Assembly (NCBI GenBank): GCA_025526995.1
Contig: JAHLKG010000022.1
Span: forward strand, 62,001 to 126,000
Direction of reading: 5' to 3'
Length of the DNA: 64,000 nucleotides
Origin: Powellomyces hirtus
Taxonomy: Eukaryota > Chytridiomycota > Chytridiomycetes > Spizellomycetales > Powellomycetaceae
This document shows, piece after piece, positions 53,469 through 64,000 of this stretch (positions are counted from its first letter, which is position 1; every line of letters begins with the position of its first letter). The position numbers and the translations under genes were made by a program. The notes under the pieces were generated by a model. That model was not told where the DNA came from. It did no database searches and saw nothing but the letters and a program-made list of their open reading frames with translations.

Positions 53469-55467
53469 TCATACTCGAATCTGATACCGCCCCGCTCTTG
53501 TAACCGTCCGCACGCCCTTGAAAGGTTTGTAGGGTTCATGGTGGACTTGGAGGGTATCGATTTTGAGGCCCGACGCGGTGAACATGTTGATTTTGAAGTC
53601 GACGTAGATGGTGTAGAGGGTTTGTATCGGGTCCGGACTGGCGGCGAAAGGGAAAGAAGAAAGAAAAGTATGAGTGTCGGCCCGGAAGCGCAATTCAATG
53701 AACAACCAACAAAGCTGGGTGGTCGTACTCTGAATCCAAGTAGAGTGTCCCCGTCAGCAGGGGCACACCCGCGATATTAAAATCGGACGAGATTTTGCCA
53801 ATGGTCCATCTGAGTTCTTTGGTGATGTGGTCGAATGTGCATTGGCCGGCGTTGGCAGAGAGCTTGACGGAAGCGACGGCTTTGGGCAGCGTGAGGGATA
53901 GCGCGGCGCTTTCGACGAGTTTGCCGCCCGTGGAGCGCGGTTGGAATGAGATTTCTAGTTTTCCTAACGATCGAATTGGTCGGGAATGGGGAGGAAAGGT
54001 GAGATAGAAGAAACGTGCAGGCCCGAACCAGGCCTCGGCGGGTGGGGTGAGCGAGTATTTACCCGTCCTCTTCATGATCCGTATAAACGGCTTGATCAGC
54101 AGTGGGAGGGTGTTTGACGCGGTGAGGTTGACACTATTTGATGATGACGGAGAGCCACACGTAGGTTAGAGAGGGGAACATGATAGGATGAAAGTGCGTG
54201 TGCTTACTTGTAGTCCATGAGTTTGAACTGGCCATCCGGTGGTACAAACGATAACACTCGGTCTTTCTCGAAGCGGTGATATCTAACTGGTCGGATCCGT
54301 CATGAGCAAAGAAACAACCTAACCGAAACAAGACAGCCATACAGAAAACAACACTGCTCCAGCACTCCAGATCAACCAGCCATTCCCTCGCATCTGCCAA
54401 ACCACCCAAATCTCGCCTCAGAAAAAAGACTCTCATACCTAACACAAGGATGAAAACTCGTCATCGTATTCTCCAACAGTCGATGGTTCATAAGTGCCAG
54501 TATCAGATCCGGCATTCCCGACAACCGGCTATTACACAGGACTTCGCCATGGGTTTCGGCCGTCACAATGTTGCCGTTCCGGTCGAGGATCGCATTGACG
54601 GTTTCGACAATGTCGAAAAAGATCTCGTTGTTGGTGTATTTAACCCCCGTGGATCGCCATGGGATGCTGGAGAGACTGCCTGAGGGGAGTTTGGTGCCGA
54701 AGCTAGGGGATGGAGCAAAGTAAGAATAATGCAACAACAAGCTGCGGTACAAAGGGGACGGTATGGGAGAGCGCCGTTTTTGCCATACTTTGTTCCGAGG
54801 GAGACGGCGTTGATGACGGTCGAGAGAAGGGATGGCGGCGGAACAACGTCTTTTAGAATGTTGGGTTCGGTGATGTATGGGAACCCATAGTCTAACAGCT
54901 CCTCCAGAAGCTGATATGAAATTGCTTCAGCACGAATGTGATTTGAACCTAGTTGACAACCTGACAATGCCGCTGTTACATTACCTCATACACAATCACA
55001 AAATTCTCCTTCAACGTCGCCTCTGACAAAGCCCCGCAATAGTCCAAGAGCAGGTCCACCAAGCGATGCAAGAAATGCAGCACACTCAAGGGTGGCACTG
55101 GCACACCAAATTCACACAATTAGCCACATTCACCACAAACCGACCACCCCTCATTCATTCTTCCACATACCTTCTTCCTCCACCACGCTCAAAAACACCA
55201 ACCCGCTTCGAAAGATATGATGCAGATAATGCGTGTCGGTCGCAATCACTGGCGGTACTTCTTGCGGAATGCTGTGCTTTTGCGATACTTTGAGAAACTC
55301 GTCTACGGCGCCGGTGATGGTGTTGCGCCAGTGTTTTTCTATAATGACCTTTCTGCAACGACATCCGAGAGTAATGAGTATTACTGATTTAAGCATCAAT
55401 AAGGGAAGATTGAGCACAGATGAGCGGCATACCCGGTCTTATCCAGGATGAATAGACTACTTAGCAT
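53469..55467 (-). CDS. APM3: AP-3 complex subunit mu
   Basis: Medium subunit of the AP-3 adaptor that sorts cargo from endosomes/Golgi to the vacuole. Nine exons: 55467-55433, 55352-55171, 55097-54985, 54910-54789, 54702-54439, 54282-54208, 54133-54063, 53963-53729, 53637-53469, giving 421 aa, the normal size (about 418). The N-terminal longin-like domain starts MLSSLFILDKTG then KVIIEKHWRNTITGAVDEF. Next come LLEELLDYGFPYITEPNILK and the mu-homology domain: SGSLSSIPWRSTGVKYTNNE, SGMPDLILALMNHRLLENT, FHPCVRYHRFEKDRVLSFVP and the C-terminal ASGLKIDTL, PYKPFKGVRTVTRAGRYQIR. The LSSIPWR-TGVKYTNNE signature separates AP-3 mu from AP-1/AP-2 mu. Confidence 0.95.
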
Positions 55468-55652
55468 TGTCGAATGTATTGAAAAAACTGACGGGACTGT
55501 TGACGTCAAATCTCAAAACGTCGACGATGATGAGCGATACGCTGCATGAGTCACGCTTTTTGTGGCTGTGAAGAACGCCATTTGTGCGGTTTCTGCATGT
55601 GCGTCTTTCTTTTTTCTTTTTCGTCTCCTTCTTACCTCGCAAGCCCAAAACA
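55468..55652. promoter_or_regulatory. Short bidirectional promoter, AP-3 mu/TRM13
   Basis: Only 185 bp separate the start codons of two divergent housekeeping-type genes. It contains a GACGTCAA element (55502-55509, a CRE-like core) and a TTTTCTTTTTCGTC pyrimidine stretch before the TRM13 start. Confidence 0.45.
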
Positions 55653-56425
55653 ATGGCCAAACGGAAACGAGCCGAAATGGGTAAAGATGAAGAAATACCG
55701 CCAGCACGGGAGAACCAGTGTCATTTTTGGGTAAATACAAGGGACCCTCCTCTTATGAACAAAGGATACAGAATGTCATACTGACTGTCGCATGGCTTAG
55801 GTCAAACGCAAAGGCCGATACTGCCACTTGGGAGTCGCTCCGACTCATGAATATTGTGGGCAACATGTCATGTACGAGGACAAGACACGGCCGGGGTATG
55901 TGGAAGTGCCGGGCCATGAGCGTGTGCCGTGTCCGTATGACGGAGGACAGTAAGTATTGACTTCAAACCGACCATTCCTTTGGACACATGTTATGGAGTC
56001 TAACGGGACCCATTGGTGAATAGCAACGTAGCTGCCAAAGATCTCGAAAAACACATGCGTAAATGCAACAACAAGCCCGAACCCATCCCTCTACATTTCG
56101 TCGAAAACATCAATGTTGCGCAGGTCGACCTCCTCGCTCCAACTGTAGTCTCAGCACCAGCACCACAGCCTCCATCAGCACCAACAGGGAACGCAAAAGA
56201 GAGCGAAGAAACTGACGCAGCAGCGGAAGCTGCGGCTACGACAGCGCGCGAGCGACTTTTCCGACTCCCGCGCGAAACCTTCACGAACCTCGTTAGCAAA
56301 GTGCAACGACTGTATGCCGAGGTCATTCCGAAAGATTTGGAAACGATGGTGCTTACTCATCCGTCCATGAACGAACGACTGTGAGTGATAAACACAACAC
56401 CCCCTTGTCTCATTGTTTTTGCTTT

Positions 56426-56470
<45 letters not shown>

Positions 56471-57179
56471 CGATGAGAGGGCGCGGACGCTGACGTTGCA
56501 ATTTGTCACTTGCAGTGCTGCGGCAGGAAACGGGAAACACGCGGTGCAACAGGCTTCGCTGTTGGGCCATATCGACCGCCTGGGTTTGCTGGAGCAGGGC
56601 AATGTCTTTGTTGAATTCGGCGCTGGCAAGGGCGAACTGGCGAAATGGATCTATGTCGCGGTGGGAGATCCGTCTAAATACGTTCTTATCGATCGTCGCA
56701 ATTTCCGTCAAAAGGTAAACACTCGTCTTACATAATTTCGCCCTGCCACCTCTTCAATTCTAAACTTTGGCTTATTTGTTACGCTGATAGTTTGACGCCA
56801 ACATGAAACACAACACCGCCACCTGGATCGACCGTCTCTCCATGGACATTAAAGATCTCGACCTCACACAATACGCCCGTGTCAACCATGAAAAAATCGT
56901 CGCCGTCTCCAAACACCTATGCGGGGCCGCCACCGATCTCACGCTGCGGTGCATCGCCAACTACCAAACCAACGCGGCCACCAACGAAAACACTGGCAGC
57001 ATCGAGGGTATTGTGATTGCCCTGTGTTGCCATCATATTTGTAAATTTGCGATGTATGCGGATCCAGAGTATTTGCAGCAGTGGGGGATTTCGGAAGAGG
57101 AGTTTGAGTCGATGTGTGTGATGAGTTCGTGGGGAACGTGTGGGAGTTGGGAGCAGAGGCAGGCGGCAGAGGAAGCGAG

Positions 57180-57238
<59 letters not shown>

Positions 57239-57555
57239 CCATAACACCGCAACACGAACCCTCCTCCACACCAGCCCCACCATCCGTTACTGAGCCCAAT
57301 ACCCCGACCCACGTCCTAACGAAACCTCTCAACACCGCACCCACTGCCGACGACACAGACCAACCGCATTGGACGCAACTCACCTTTGCAGAACGCGAGA
57401 CTCTGGGTCTGCAGTGCAAACGCGTGCTGGACTATGGTCGCTTGGCGTATCTCCGCCGCTGTGGATTTGAGGCAGATTTGGTGTACTATGTGGACCGCAA
57501 GAATTCGTTGGAGAATTTGGCGTTGGTTGCGAAACGGAAGAACGTTGTGGAGTAG
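55653..57555 (+). CDS. TRM13: tRNA 2'-O-methyltransferase Trm13
   Basis: Methylates the ribose of residue 4 in the acceptor stem of some tRNAs. Five exons: 55653-55730, 55801-55949, 56024-56380, 56516-56714, 56791-57555 (515 aa). Two N-terminal zinc fingers are visible: a CCCH type (NQCHFWVKRKGRYC ... EYCGQH) and a CHHC/U11-48K type (VPCPYDGGHN ... LEKHMRKC). The Trm13 methyltransferase core follows: GNVFVEFGAGKGELAKWIYV (SAM site), VAVSKHLCGAATDLTLRC, IALCCHHICKFAMY and SSWGTCGSWE. The C-terminus has RVLDYGRLAYLRRCGF then LVYYVDRKNSLEN. A poly-Thr run of about 20 residues from an (ACA)n repeat (57180-57239) sits in a loop before the last motif. Intron 3 contains T41. Confidence 0.95.
56427..56467. 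repeat. T41 homopolymer in a TRM13 intron
   Basis: An uninterrupted T run of about 41 bases lies 48 bp before the acceptor of intron 3, longer than a usual polypyrimidine tract and probably unstable in length. Confidence 0.9.
57180..57241. repeat. (ACA)n trinucleotide repeat coding poly-Thr
   Basis: About 20 perfect ACA/AAC units within the TRM13 coding region, in frame as Thr codons. Length is likely polymorphic; being trinucleotide it does not disturb the frame. Confidence 0.9.
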
Positions 57556-58014
57556 AGTAGTTTTGAATAGAAAGTGGGAATAGGTGAAGCGCTCTTCTGC
57601 GGGAAAAGCGCGAAACCGTTTGGTGGGAACACCTTAATTGGTAATTTAATAACAGGCTTTGTCCCATGTGAGAGATGGTAGTACCGGCATCCAACCATGG
57701 CCTCATCCTCGCATCACGTTCGAAGGCCCACAAAATCGATGTGTGAGTAGAAAGTCATTTTAGAGTCGGTCGGTGAAATTGGTGTTGATTGAGAGTTGTA
57801 GTAGGCGAGTGGTCCAGTTCCCGAAAGGAGAAAGTGCGCCCGTTTGGTTCATCGAGTAACCAGCGATGTATTTAATGAAGAGGACTGCAATCTATCGATT
57901 TACTTCATGCTAAAAGTAAAGAGACTCTGTATGTGGGTGTGCGTGTGTGGGTGACGTGAGAGTAAAGGTGGTGGTATGTGTTTGGTATCTATCTATCTTT
58001 TTCTATAAGAGAAT
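57556..58014. other. 3' intergenic region
   Basis: Convergent spacer between TRM13 and the subtilase gene. It has a (GT)n-like stretch on the plus strand (57931-57950) and the pyrimidine-rich CTATCTATCTTTTTC near 57990; no gene. Confidence 0.35.
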
Positions 58015-60822
58015 CTAGTAGATCAAGTTGAAGACGGGAGAGGTAACGACCTCAAAGTCCTCTGGTTTGGCCGAGTTTCCAAAGTGCTTGAGGGCCGAGA
58101 ATCGGACCTGGTACTTGCCAGCGGGGAGACGCTGTTCCATTTGGTTCTCGCCGTGCTGGCGGGGGATGTCGGTGGCGCCGTCGGCGGGGGCGAGGGTGAC
58201 GGAGCCGAACCAAGGCAAGGGGTAGGACTGGTGGTAACCTTGACCCTCGTTGACGGCGTTACGGGGCTGGTTGACGCGGTAAGCGGCGACAGTGAAGGAG
58301 TAAGGGGTGTTTTTGCCAGAATTGTCGACGGGGACAATGACACCGAGAGAGGGCTTGTAGCCGGGGAGACCTGGGGCGGCGGAGATGACGTCGGCGAAAA
58401 CGATGCGGGTGGCTTGGCCAAGGACGATGCGGACATCGACACCGGCGGTGCCGTTGACGACGTCGTTGGCGGCGATAAGGGCACCATCGGCGTTGTAGAT
58501 TCCGGTTTTGTACGCTTCTTCATCAGCACCGGTCTTCTCAACGAGCATCTTGGCTTGGCTGAAGTCGCCCTTGGTACCCATGTAGGGGACAGTCACGGCC
58601 GCGGATCCGTCGGAGGGGGTGGCGCGAATGTAGCCCGAGTAGATGGGGAACAGTTTGGGGTCGGCTTTGGCGGGGGCGGTGAATTTGAGGGTGACGGTGG
58701 CGGACTTGCCGGCCTTGAGCTTGAGGGATTTGGGGGAGATGTCAACTTTAGCGTAGTCGGGAGTGTAGTTGATGGTGGTGATGGGCATGTCGGAACCAGC
58801 TTCGGCGCCCGTGGCGAGCGCAGAGGGGACGTGGTCGAGCTTGTAGGTGACGACCTTGGAACCAGTGTTTTGGATGTTGATGGTGTAGGATTTCTTCATG
58901 CGGATGGTGTCGTTGAGGGCGATGGAGGGTGGGATGACGATAGTCTTCGCAGCGAGGGAGCGCTCAATGTTGACGAGACCGGCACCGACGCGGGCGGTGG
59001 TGTCGACCAGGGTAGAGTTGAAGATCTTGATGTTGGAAGCCGAGTTGGACAAGTACGCGAGGGCCTGTTCGGTGGTCAGGAGACCCTTTTCCTGGACGAG
59101 GAGGGCCATGGTTCCAGCGACGTAAGGGCAGGCCATGGAGGTTCCGGACAGGTAGAGGTAAGCGTCCTGCTGTTTGGCGACCTTGGCGGCGTTGGCGGAG
59201 ACGGTGGAGTAGATGTCACCGCCGACACCGGCAATGTTGGGCTTGAAGTGGAGTTCGGCGTCGGTTCCGTAGGAAGTGAAGTCGGAGGCAGTACCGGCGG
59301 ATTGGGACGGGGTGAGGGCGCCCTTGTTGGAGAAACGGAAGACGGCGGCGGGGTTGGCTTTGACGAGAGCAATCAGCTTTTCTGCCACGTCGAGCTCGAC
59401 TTGGGCAGATGGGAGGAGGTCGGATCCGGCAATGGAACCGACGTTGTAGAGCAGGCATCCGGACGCTTTCTGGGCGAACGCGGCGCTGCAGATGGCCTTG
59501 GATCCGCACTGAGAGTTGAACTTGACCATAAGGACCTTGCCAGCAGCACCGGGGTACTGCTTAGCAGCGCAACCGTCGTCAGCGTCAGCGACAAAGATAG
59601 ACTGGGTGACCTCGGAGGTCCAGGCACCGGATGAGGCAGGGGAGTAAGCGTAGTTGTTGTTGTTGGAGTCGTAGATGGAAGGTTGGATCTTGGCGAGGTT
59701 GTCGATGGACGCGACGGCAATCGCGGACTTCGACAGAGCCGGGTCACCGACAGTGTAGAGACCCTGGGCACCGTCGTTACCAGCCGAGACAAGGATGTGG
59801 ACACCGGCGCGGGAAACACGTTCGATGGCCTCGGGGGTCATGGAACCGTTCTCGACAGCACCGGCCTCACCAACCGAGATGGAGATGACGTCCGCACCGT
59901 CCTCGAAGGCTTTGTAGATCGCCTTGGCCATCACATCGTCACCGTTGTTGCCAGAGCATCCGAAGATACGGTAGTGGCCGAGAGTGGCTTCCGGGGCGAC
60001 ACCGACGAAGGGAATCGCGGGGACGAAACCGGGAACTTTGATGTTCGTGGCAGACGCACCAATGATACCGGCAACGTGGGTACCGTGGGAGTCGTCAGAG
60101 CAGTCATCCATGGGGTCAGAGTCGGGCTTGATGATAGGCTCGAGGGCGTCGGCATCGTACTCGTCACCAACGAGATCGTAACCGAATGCGACCTTGCATC
60201 CCTTTCCGAAGCATCCACCGAGGGCGGGGTGTTTCCAGTAGATACCAGTGTCAATGACAGCAACCTTGACGCCTTTGCCGAACTTGCCCTGGGCGTGGAG
60301 CTTGTCGACACCGGTCATGGTGTGCGGGGTGATGTCCTGACCGACGACGGGTTTCTTGGTGGCCTTGATGGCCTGCGGACGACGGTTGATGCGGACGGGG
60401 AAGATCTTGACGGCGCCGGGGATTTCGGCGAGGTCGTTGACGTCGTGGTCGGCATCGAGTTTGATGGAGACACCGTTGAAGAGGGACGATCGAATAGTCG
60501 TGACCTTCTTCACGTTCTTGTGGGTGTACTTTCCGGGTGCACGTTTGGTCAAGGACCGGGTAACGTGGGTGATGGGGTCAACCTCACCGTTCGCGCCCGC
60601 CTCGAGCTCAACCATGTAGGTGTTGGGGATGTAAGCGTGGTTCTTCTTCCTCTGAACGACCTTGGCCCCGGCCTTGGAGACCTTGGCCTGGTGGGAGTGG
60701 AAGATCTTGCCGGCATAGGCGGCGGCGACTTCAGCGACGTTGCTGGGCTGCTGCTGGGGAGCGGCGGCGGACGCGACGGTGGCGACGGCGAGGGCCGAGG
60801 CGATGGTGAAGGCGAACTTCAT
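58015..60822 (-). CDS. Secreted subtilisin-like serine protease (S8)
   Basis: Intronless, 935 aa. A signal peptide (MKFAFTIASALAVATVASA) precedes a propeptide (NTYMVELEAGANGEVDPITH, ending near basic KR/KK sites). The catalytic triad is Asp191 (VKVAVIDTGIYWKHPALGG), His246 (DDSHGTHVAGIIGA) and Ser562 (LSGTSMACPYVAGTMALLV), with oxyanion Asn349 (VSAGNDGA). About 120 residues between Asn349 and Ser562 form a PA-like insert (KVLMVKFNSQCGSKAICSAA), as in Vpr-type minor subtilases. After the catalytic domain come beta-rich segments resembling Fn3-like domains. Codon use is strongly biased to C-ending codons, unlike neighbours, which together with the absence of introns points to high expression. 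A TATATA box at 60876-60871 lies about 50 bp before the ATG. Extracellular protein degradation is the likely role. Confidence 0.96.
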   Translation of the reverse strand: MKFAFTIASALAVATVASAAAPQQQPSNVAEVAAAYAGKIFHSHQAKVSKAGAKVVQRKKNHAYIPNTYMVELEAGANGEVDPITHVTRSLTKRAPGKYTHKNVKKVTTIRSSLFNGVSIKLDADHDVNDLAEIPGAVKIFPVRINRRPQAIKATKKPVVGQDITPHTMTGVDKLHAQGKFGKGVKVAVIDTGIYWKHPALGGCFGKGCKVAFGYDLVGDEYDADALEPIIKPDSDPMDDCSDDSHGTHVAGIIGASATNIKVPGFVPAIPFVGVAPEATLGHYRIFGCSGNNGDDVMAKAIYKAFEDGADVISISVGEAGAVENGSMTPEAIERVSRAGVHILVSAGNDGAQGLYTVGDPALSKSAIAVASIDNLAKIQPSIYDSNNNNYAYSPASSGAWTSEVTQSIFVADADDGCAAKQYPGAAGKVLMVKFNSQCGSKAICSAAFAQKASGCLLYNVGSIAGSDLLPSAQVELDVAEKLIALVKANPAAVFRFSNKGALTPSQSAGTASDFTSYGTDAELHFKPNIAGVGGDIYSTVSANAAKVAKQQDAYLYLSGTSMACPYVAGTMALLVQEKGLLTTEQALAYLSNSASNIKIFNSTLVDTTARVGAGLVNIERSLAAKTIVIPPSIALNDTIRMKKSYTINIQNTGSKVVTYKLDHVPSALATGAEAGSDMPITTINYTPDYAKVDISPKSLKLKAGKSATVTLKFTAPAKADPKLFPIYSGYIRATPSDGSAAVTVPYMGTKGDFSQAKMLVEKTGADEEAYKTGIYNADGALIAANDVVNGTAGVDVRIVLGQATRIVFADVISAAPGLPGYKPSLGVIVPVDNSGKNTPYSFTVAAYRVNQPRNAVNEGQGYHQSYPLPWFGSVTLAPADGATDIPRQHGENQMEQRLPAGKYQVRFSALKHFGNSAKPEDFEVVTSPVFNLIY

Positions 60823-61940
60823 GGTGGTAGTAGGGTGGGGGTGTTTTCTATGGGTGAACTTCTATGGGGATATATAGGACTATACACTGCTACCACCAGG
60901 GTGAGTGTTCTAAGAGTCAGGGAAGGGCTGTTTTTTCACCAGAGGGGAAACGGGGGCGGGAAGGCTTTTATAGAGGACGACGACGAGCATCCTTTCTTCC
61001 CTTGCATACTGACGAGACTATCGCGCGCATTGTCCACGGTGACAATCGAACATTTCTTCCGCCTCGAGGGGCAAGAACAGTCAAAGAACACAGAGATTGG
61101 AGGCTTGGAGTCGCAAGCCCTTGTTTGTGATCGCTGTCGGGCATAAAAAAAAAGAGTTGAACAAACCTTTCCAGTTTTACAAGAGCGCAGATTTGCAGAG
61201 GGCTTTTTCTGGTTGGTGCCCACCAAAGGGCCTTCAAGCTTGCCAGGCGGACTTTCGGGGGTTTTGGTGGATTTTCTAGTTAGGCTCGTCCTCTGGTAGT
61301 GTTGGTGAATTGCTGTAGGTCTTGTAGGTTGTAGCGGTCCGAGTGTGAAAACGGTGCGATCTTTACTGGTATTTTGCGGGCAATTTTCGCCGTGGCGCAG
61401 GGTGGCGCGACGCGTTTTTTTCACACTTCTCTTTTGCCAATAGTCAGCAGGAAAACTCACAACAGCAAGAGTTGACCATGATCGGGGGTGCAACCGTCCG
61501 TCCTCTTGGGTTCGGTTGTGAGAGTCGGCAAATTACTGTACGGCGAGTGGCTCAGGTAGACCGAGGATTCCATAATTGTCACGTGTATCTTTACACTCCA
61601 GGAAGTAGCCAACTGTAGTCAAGAGTAGCCACACGCGCCGGCTGCCAACTCGTGACACACTCGAATGTCTCCGATCGAAATGGATGGAATCGATGACTGA
61701 CTGACTGACGCGGCCACTCAAGTTCGCACTCTGCGGTTACGCCGAGAAGTTGTGACAAACCGACCGTAACATCCTCCAAATCCCAGAACTTTACGACGAC
61801 GGAGGGCTTCTCGCCACATACCTCTTGTCACATATATCCCGCCTCAATAACGATCTGCTTTGCCCCAATATCGACCGCTTAGAAGCCTTAGTACACTCCT
61901 CCTCCTAACGATCGTGTAACGCCACATACACATCTCGAAA
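60823..61940. promoter_or_regulatory. Divergent promoter region, subtilase/ARP3
   Basis: About 1.1 kb between starts. Apart from the subtilase TATA box, a TGAC repeat (61696-61708) and an A9 run near 61145, nothing distinctive was found; open frames here have no family resemblance. Confidence 0.4.
60871..60876 (-). promoter_or_regulatory. TATA box of the subtilase gene
   Basis: TATATA read on the minus strand, 49-54 bp upstream of the subtilase start codon, followed by a short leader. This is the clearest TATA element in the window and fits a strong, regulated promoter. Confidence 0.6.
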
Positions 61941-63742
61941 ATGACACACGCGCCCGCCGTAGTCATCGACAATGGCACTGGGTAAATACTGGACAAAATC
62001 CTTCACAAAAAAGAGCCACTCAGAACCTAAAATGAATGTCCCCCTCTCGTAGATATACAAAGATGGGCTATGCCGGGAACAATGACCCACAGTTCATTAT
62101 CCCCACCTGTCTGGCCACGCGTGAATCACAAACAACCGGAAATGTAGCCTCCAAACGCGGCATTGAGGACCTGGACTACTACATTGGAGACGAGGCGCTG
62201 GCCAACTCGAAGACTTACGGCATTTCATACCCGATTCGTCATGGAACTGTGGAGAATTGGGATCATATGGAAAAGTTCCACCAGGCGGCCATCTTCCACC
62301 ATTTGCGCTGTGAACCAGAGGACCACCACTTCCTGCTGGTGAGTTCAGCGATAGACGGCAGCTGGGCACTTTGAGAGCAGATCCAACGGAAAGGTTCTTT
62401 GGAGCTGGGGCTTTATCTGACCGCGCCTCTTTCCATTTTGACGCCGCCCAGACCGAACCACCTTTGAACCCTCCGGAAAACCGCGAATACACGGCTGAAA
62501 TCTTCTTCGAGTCGTTTGGAGCCAAGGGAATGTACATTGCCGTGCAGGCTGTGTTGGCGTTAGCTGCCAGTTGGGCCAACGGCAAGACGGAGCAAACATT
62601 GACCGGAACAGTCATTGACAGTGGAGATGGCGTCACCCACGTCATTCCTGTGGTGCGTAATGTGACTCCTCAGCAAACGTCCGCGTGTTGCTGCTCATTT
62701 ATTCGCTGAAAACCATGCTTAACCCTGTTGCCGTGTTTTAGGCAGAAGGGTACGTCATTGACTCTGCCATCAAGCACATCCCGATTGCCGGTCGCGACAT
62801 TACCCAATTCGTGCAACAACTCCTCCGAGAGCGCGAAAACAGTATCCCACCTGAAGATTCCCTCGAGGTCGCCAAGAGGATCAAGGAAATGTATTCTTAC
62901 GTGTGTCCCGACATTGTCAAGGAGTTCAAAAAGTACGAGACGGAGGGCGACAAGTGGTTCAAGCGACATGAGTTTATCCACAGTGTTACGAAAAAGGTGG
63001 GAGGTTTTTGATTGGTGGCTTGGAGAGCTAAATGTTGTGCTGTTTTGTTGTAACACTCATCCTTTCGTCTCTTCGCGCCAGGCGTACTCCGTCGATGTTG
63101 GATTCGAACGATTCCTCGGCCCAGAAATCTTCTTCAACCCAGAAATCGCCAGCCCCGATTTCCTCACCCCTCTTCCCGAAGTCGTTGACCAAGTCATCCA
63201 AGGCTGTCCCATAGACACGCGAAGAGGACTGTACAAAGTACGTCCCCTTTTCCCTCCGCCTCCACCACTCCCTGTATCCTCATTACCTCCTTCTCCCCAT
63301 TTCTTTTCCGTTAGAACATTGTCCTATCCGGTGGCTCCACCATGTACAAAGATTTCGGCAAACGGCTGCAACGCGACATCAAGACCATCGTCGGCGCGCG
63401 GCTCCGCCACTACGAATCGGTCGCGCAAGCCAACCTTCACAAGGACCAACAAATCCAGGCGAAAAACATTGAAGTCAATGTCGTCTCGCATAAGAAGCAG
63501 CGATATGCCGTTTGGTTTGGGGGAAGTTTGTTGGCGGATACGGTAAGAGATGTGACAAATGCAGAGAACAAAGAGGGGAGGTGGAGGGAGTTGGTGTGGG
63601 TGGACAATTTTTTCTCATTTGGTTGTTGACTGTTTCTTTTCTATAGGCCGAATTCAACTCCTGCTACCACACCAAAGCCCAGTACGAAGAGCACGGCCCA
63701 AGCATTGCTAGATTCAATAAAGTATTCGCATCTATCCAATAG
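61941..63742 (+). CDS. ARP3: Actin-related protein 3 (Arp2/3 complex)
   Basis: Actin-fold subunit of the Arp2/3 complex that nucleates branched actin. Seven exons: 61941-61981, 62053-62338, 62452-62652, 62742-62996, 63082-63237, 63315-63542, 63647-63742 (420 aa; human 418). Diagnostic stretches: [134 protein letters not shown] and [14 protein letters not shown]. The Arp3 insertions distinguish it from actin and Arp2. The C-terminus ends [11 protein letters not shown], slightly different from the usual RxNPVFG ending. It acts downstream of the WASP encoded in this window. Confidence 0.97.
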
Positions 63743-64000
63743 TATAGAGAAGAGAGCGCGCCAATGGTACAAGACTCGAAAAAATCCCATTTCTCTCTCT
63801 CTCGCGACACATTTGCAAATAAGAATATCTCTCTCAAACCATTTGATCCATTGTACCAATGGTCCAACGTCCTCCCCACCGTCCCGCGCTTGTGGTCGGC
63901 TAGTGTAGGTGTTTGTGGTGGTTGTTGTTTCAGATTGCAGCGCCTTCGAGACGAGAACAGTGTCAGGTACACTTGCAGCATTGGCCAATAATTCATGTTT

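Noticed and set aside
54930..54960. tRNA T-loop-like GGTTCAAATC in an AP-3 mu intron
   Set aside because: No matching acceptor, D or anticodon stems around it; no tRNA gene could be built anywhere in the window.
58084..61146. Two very long plus-strand open frames (about 516 and 487 codons) opposite the subtilase gene
   Set aside because: They are antisense to a clear protease with catalytic motifs. The C-ending codon bias of the real gene removes stops from the antisense frame; the translations are Gly/Asp/Val-rich with no domain.
63641..63988. Minus-strand open frame of 115 codons at the window end
   Set aside because: Overlaps the last ARP3 exon and its 3' flank, with no recognisable domain; it could at most be a neighbouring gene's tail, which cannot be supported here.

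Overview
The window is fungal nuclear DNA, most likely from a zoosporic (chytrid-type) fungus. The evidence is genes broken by short GT-AG introns (mostly 47-130 nt), a Zn2Cys6 transcription factor with the fungal middle-homology region, and Pex11, AP-3 mu, Trm13, Nup84 and Cdc10-type septin genes. It also has features typical of early-diverging fungi: a WASP that keeps a CRIB motif, a class C GPCR, an oil-body-associated (DUF1264) protein and a plant-like ABCG half transporter with a Cys-rich N-terminus. The chytrid assignment is inference; nothing in the window is a species marker. There are 26 protein-coding genes and one apparent pseudogene in 64 kb, all single-copy in type. No rRNA, tRNA, CRISPR array or intact mobile element was found.

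Layout. 0-15 kb: 3' end of an LRR-like protein gene (+), CDC10 septin (-), a mitochondrial-type PPR protein (+), a USP-fold protein with a degenerate Cys box (-), PEBP (+), a U1-type zinc-finger protein (-) divergent from ribosomal protein eS30 (+), and a TMEM42-like membrane protein (-). 15-25 kb: a 16-exon NUP84/NUP107 (+) converging on an 11-exon WASP (-), then an ABCG transporter (+). 25-33 kb: a Rieske oxygenase-like protein (+), molybdopterin synthase large subunit (-) divergent from a cyclopropane-fatty-acid-synthase-like methyltransferase (+), NXT1/p15 (-) and PEX11 (+). 33-45 kb: a Zn2Cys6 factor (-), an unrecognised multi-pass membrane protein (+), a bestrophin-like channel (-) and an OBAP (-). 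46-51 kb: a broken multi-pass membrane gene (+) converging on a class C GPCR with a PH-like tail (-). 52-64 kb: a WW-domain protein (+), AP-3 mu (-), TRM13 (+), an intronless secreted subtilase (-) and ARP3 (+).

Genes alternate strand very often, so tail-to-tail and head-to-head pairs are the rule. Three head-to-head pairs have start codons only about 185-240 bp apart (zinc finger/eS30, MoaE/CFA-like, AP-3 mu/TRM13) and probably share promoters. Functional links inside the window are loose: WASP and Arp3 act together in branched-actin nucleation; Nup84 and NXT1 both belong to nuclear transport; eS30 and Trm13 to translation; the ABCG transporter, bestrophin, GPCR, TMEM42-like and unknown membrane protein are membrane proteins.

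Exon boundaries were placed by hand, using GT-AG (once GC-AG) sites, reading-phase continuity and family similarity recalled from knowledge, not by alignment. Start codons are the least certain part, especially for NUP84 and the ABCG gene. The most unusual points are the class C GPCR carrying a PH-like domain, the Rieske motif in which the second His ligand is Asp, the USP whose catalytic Cys position is Ser, and the decayed membrane-protein gene at 46-47 kb.
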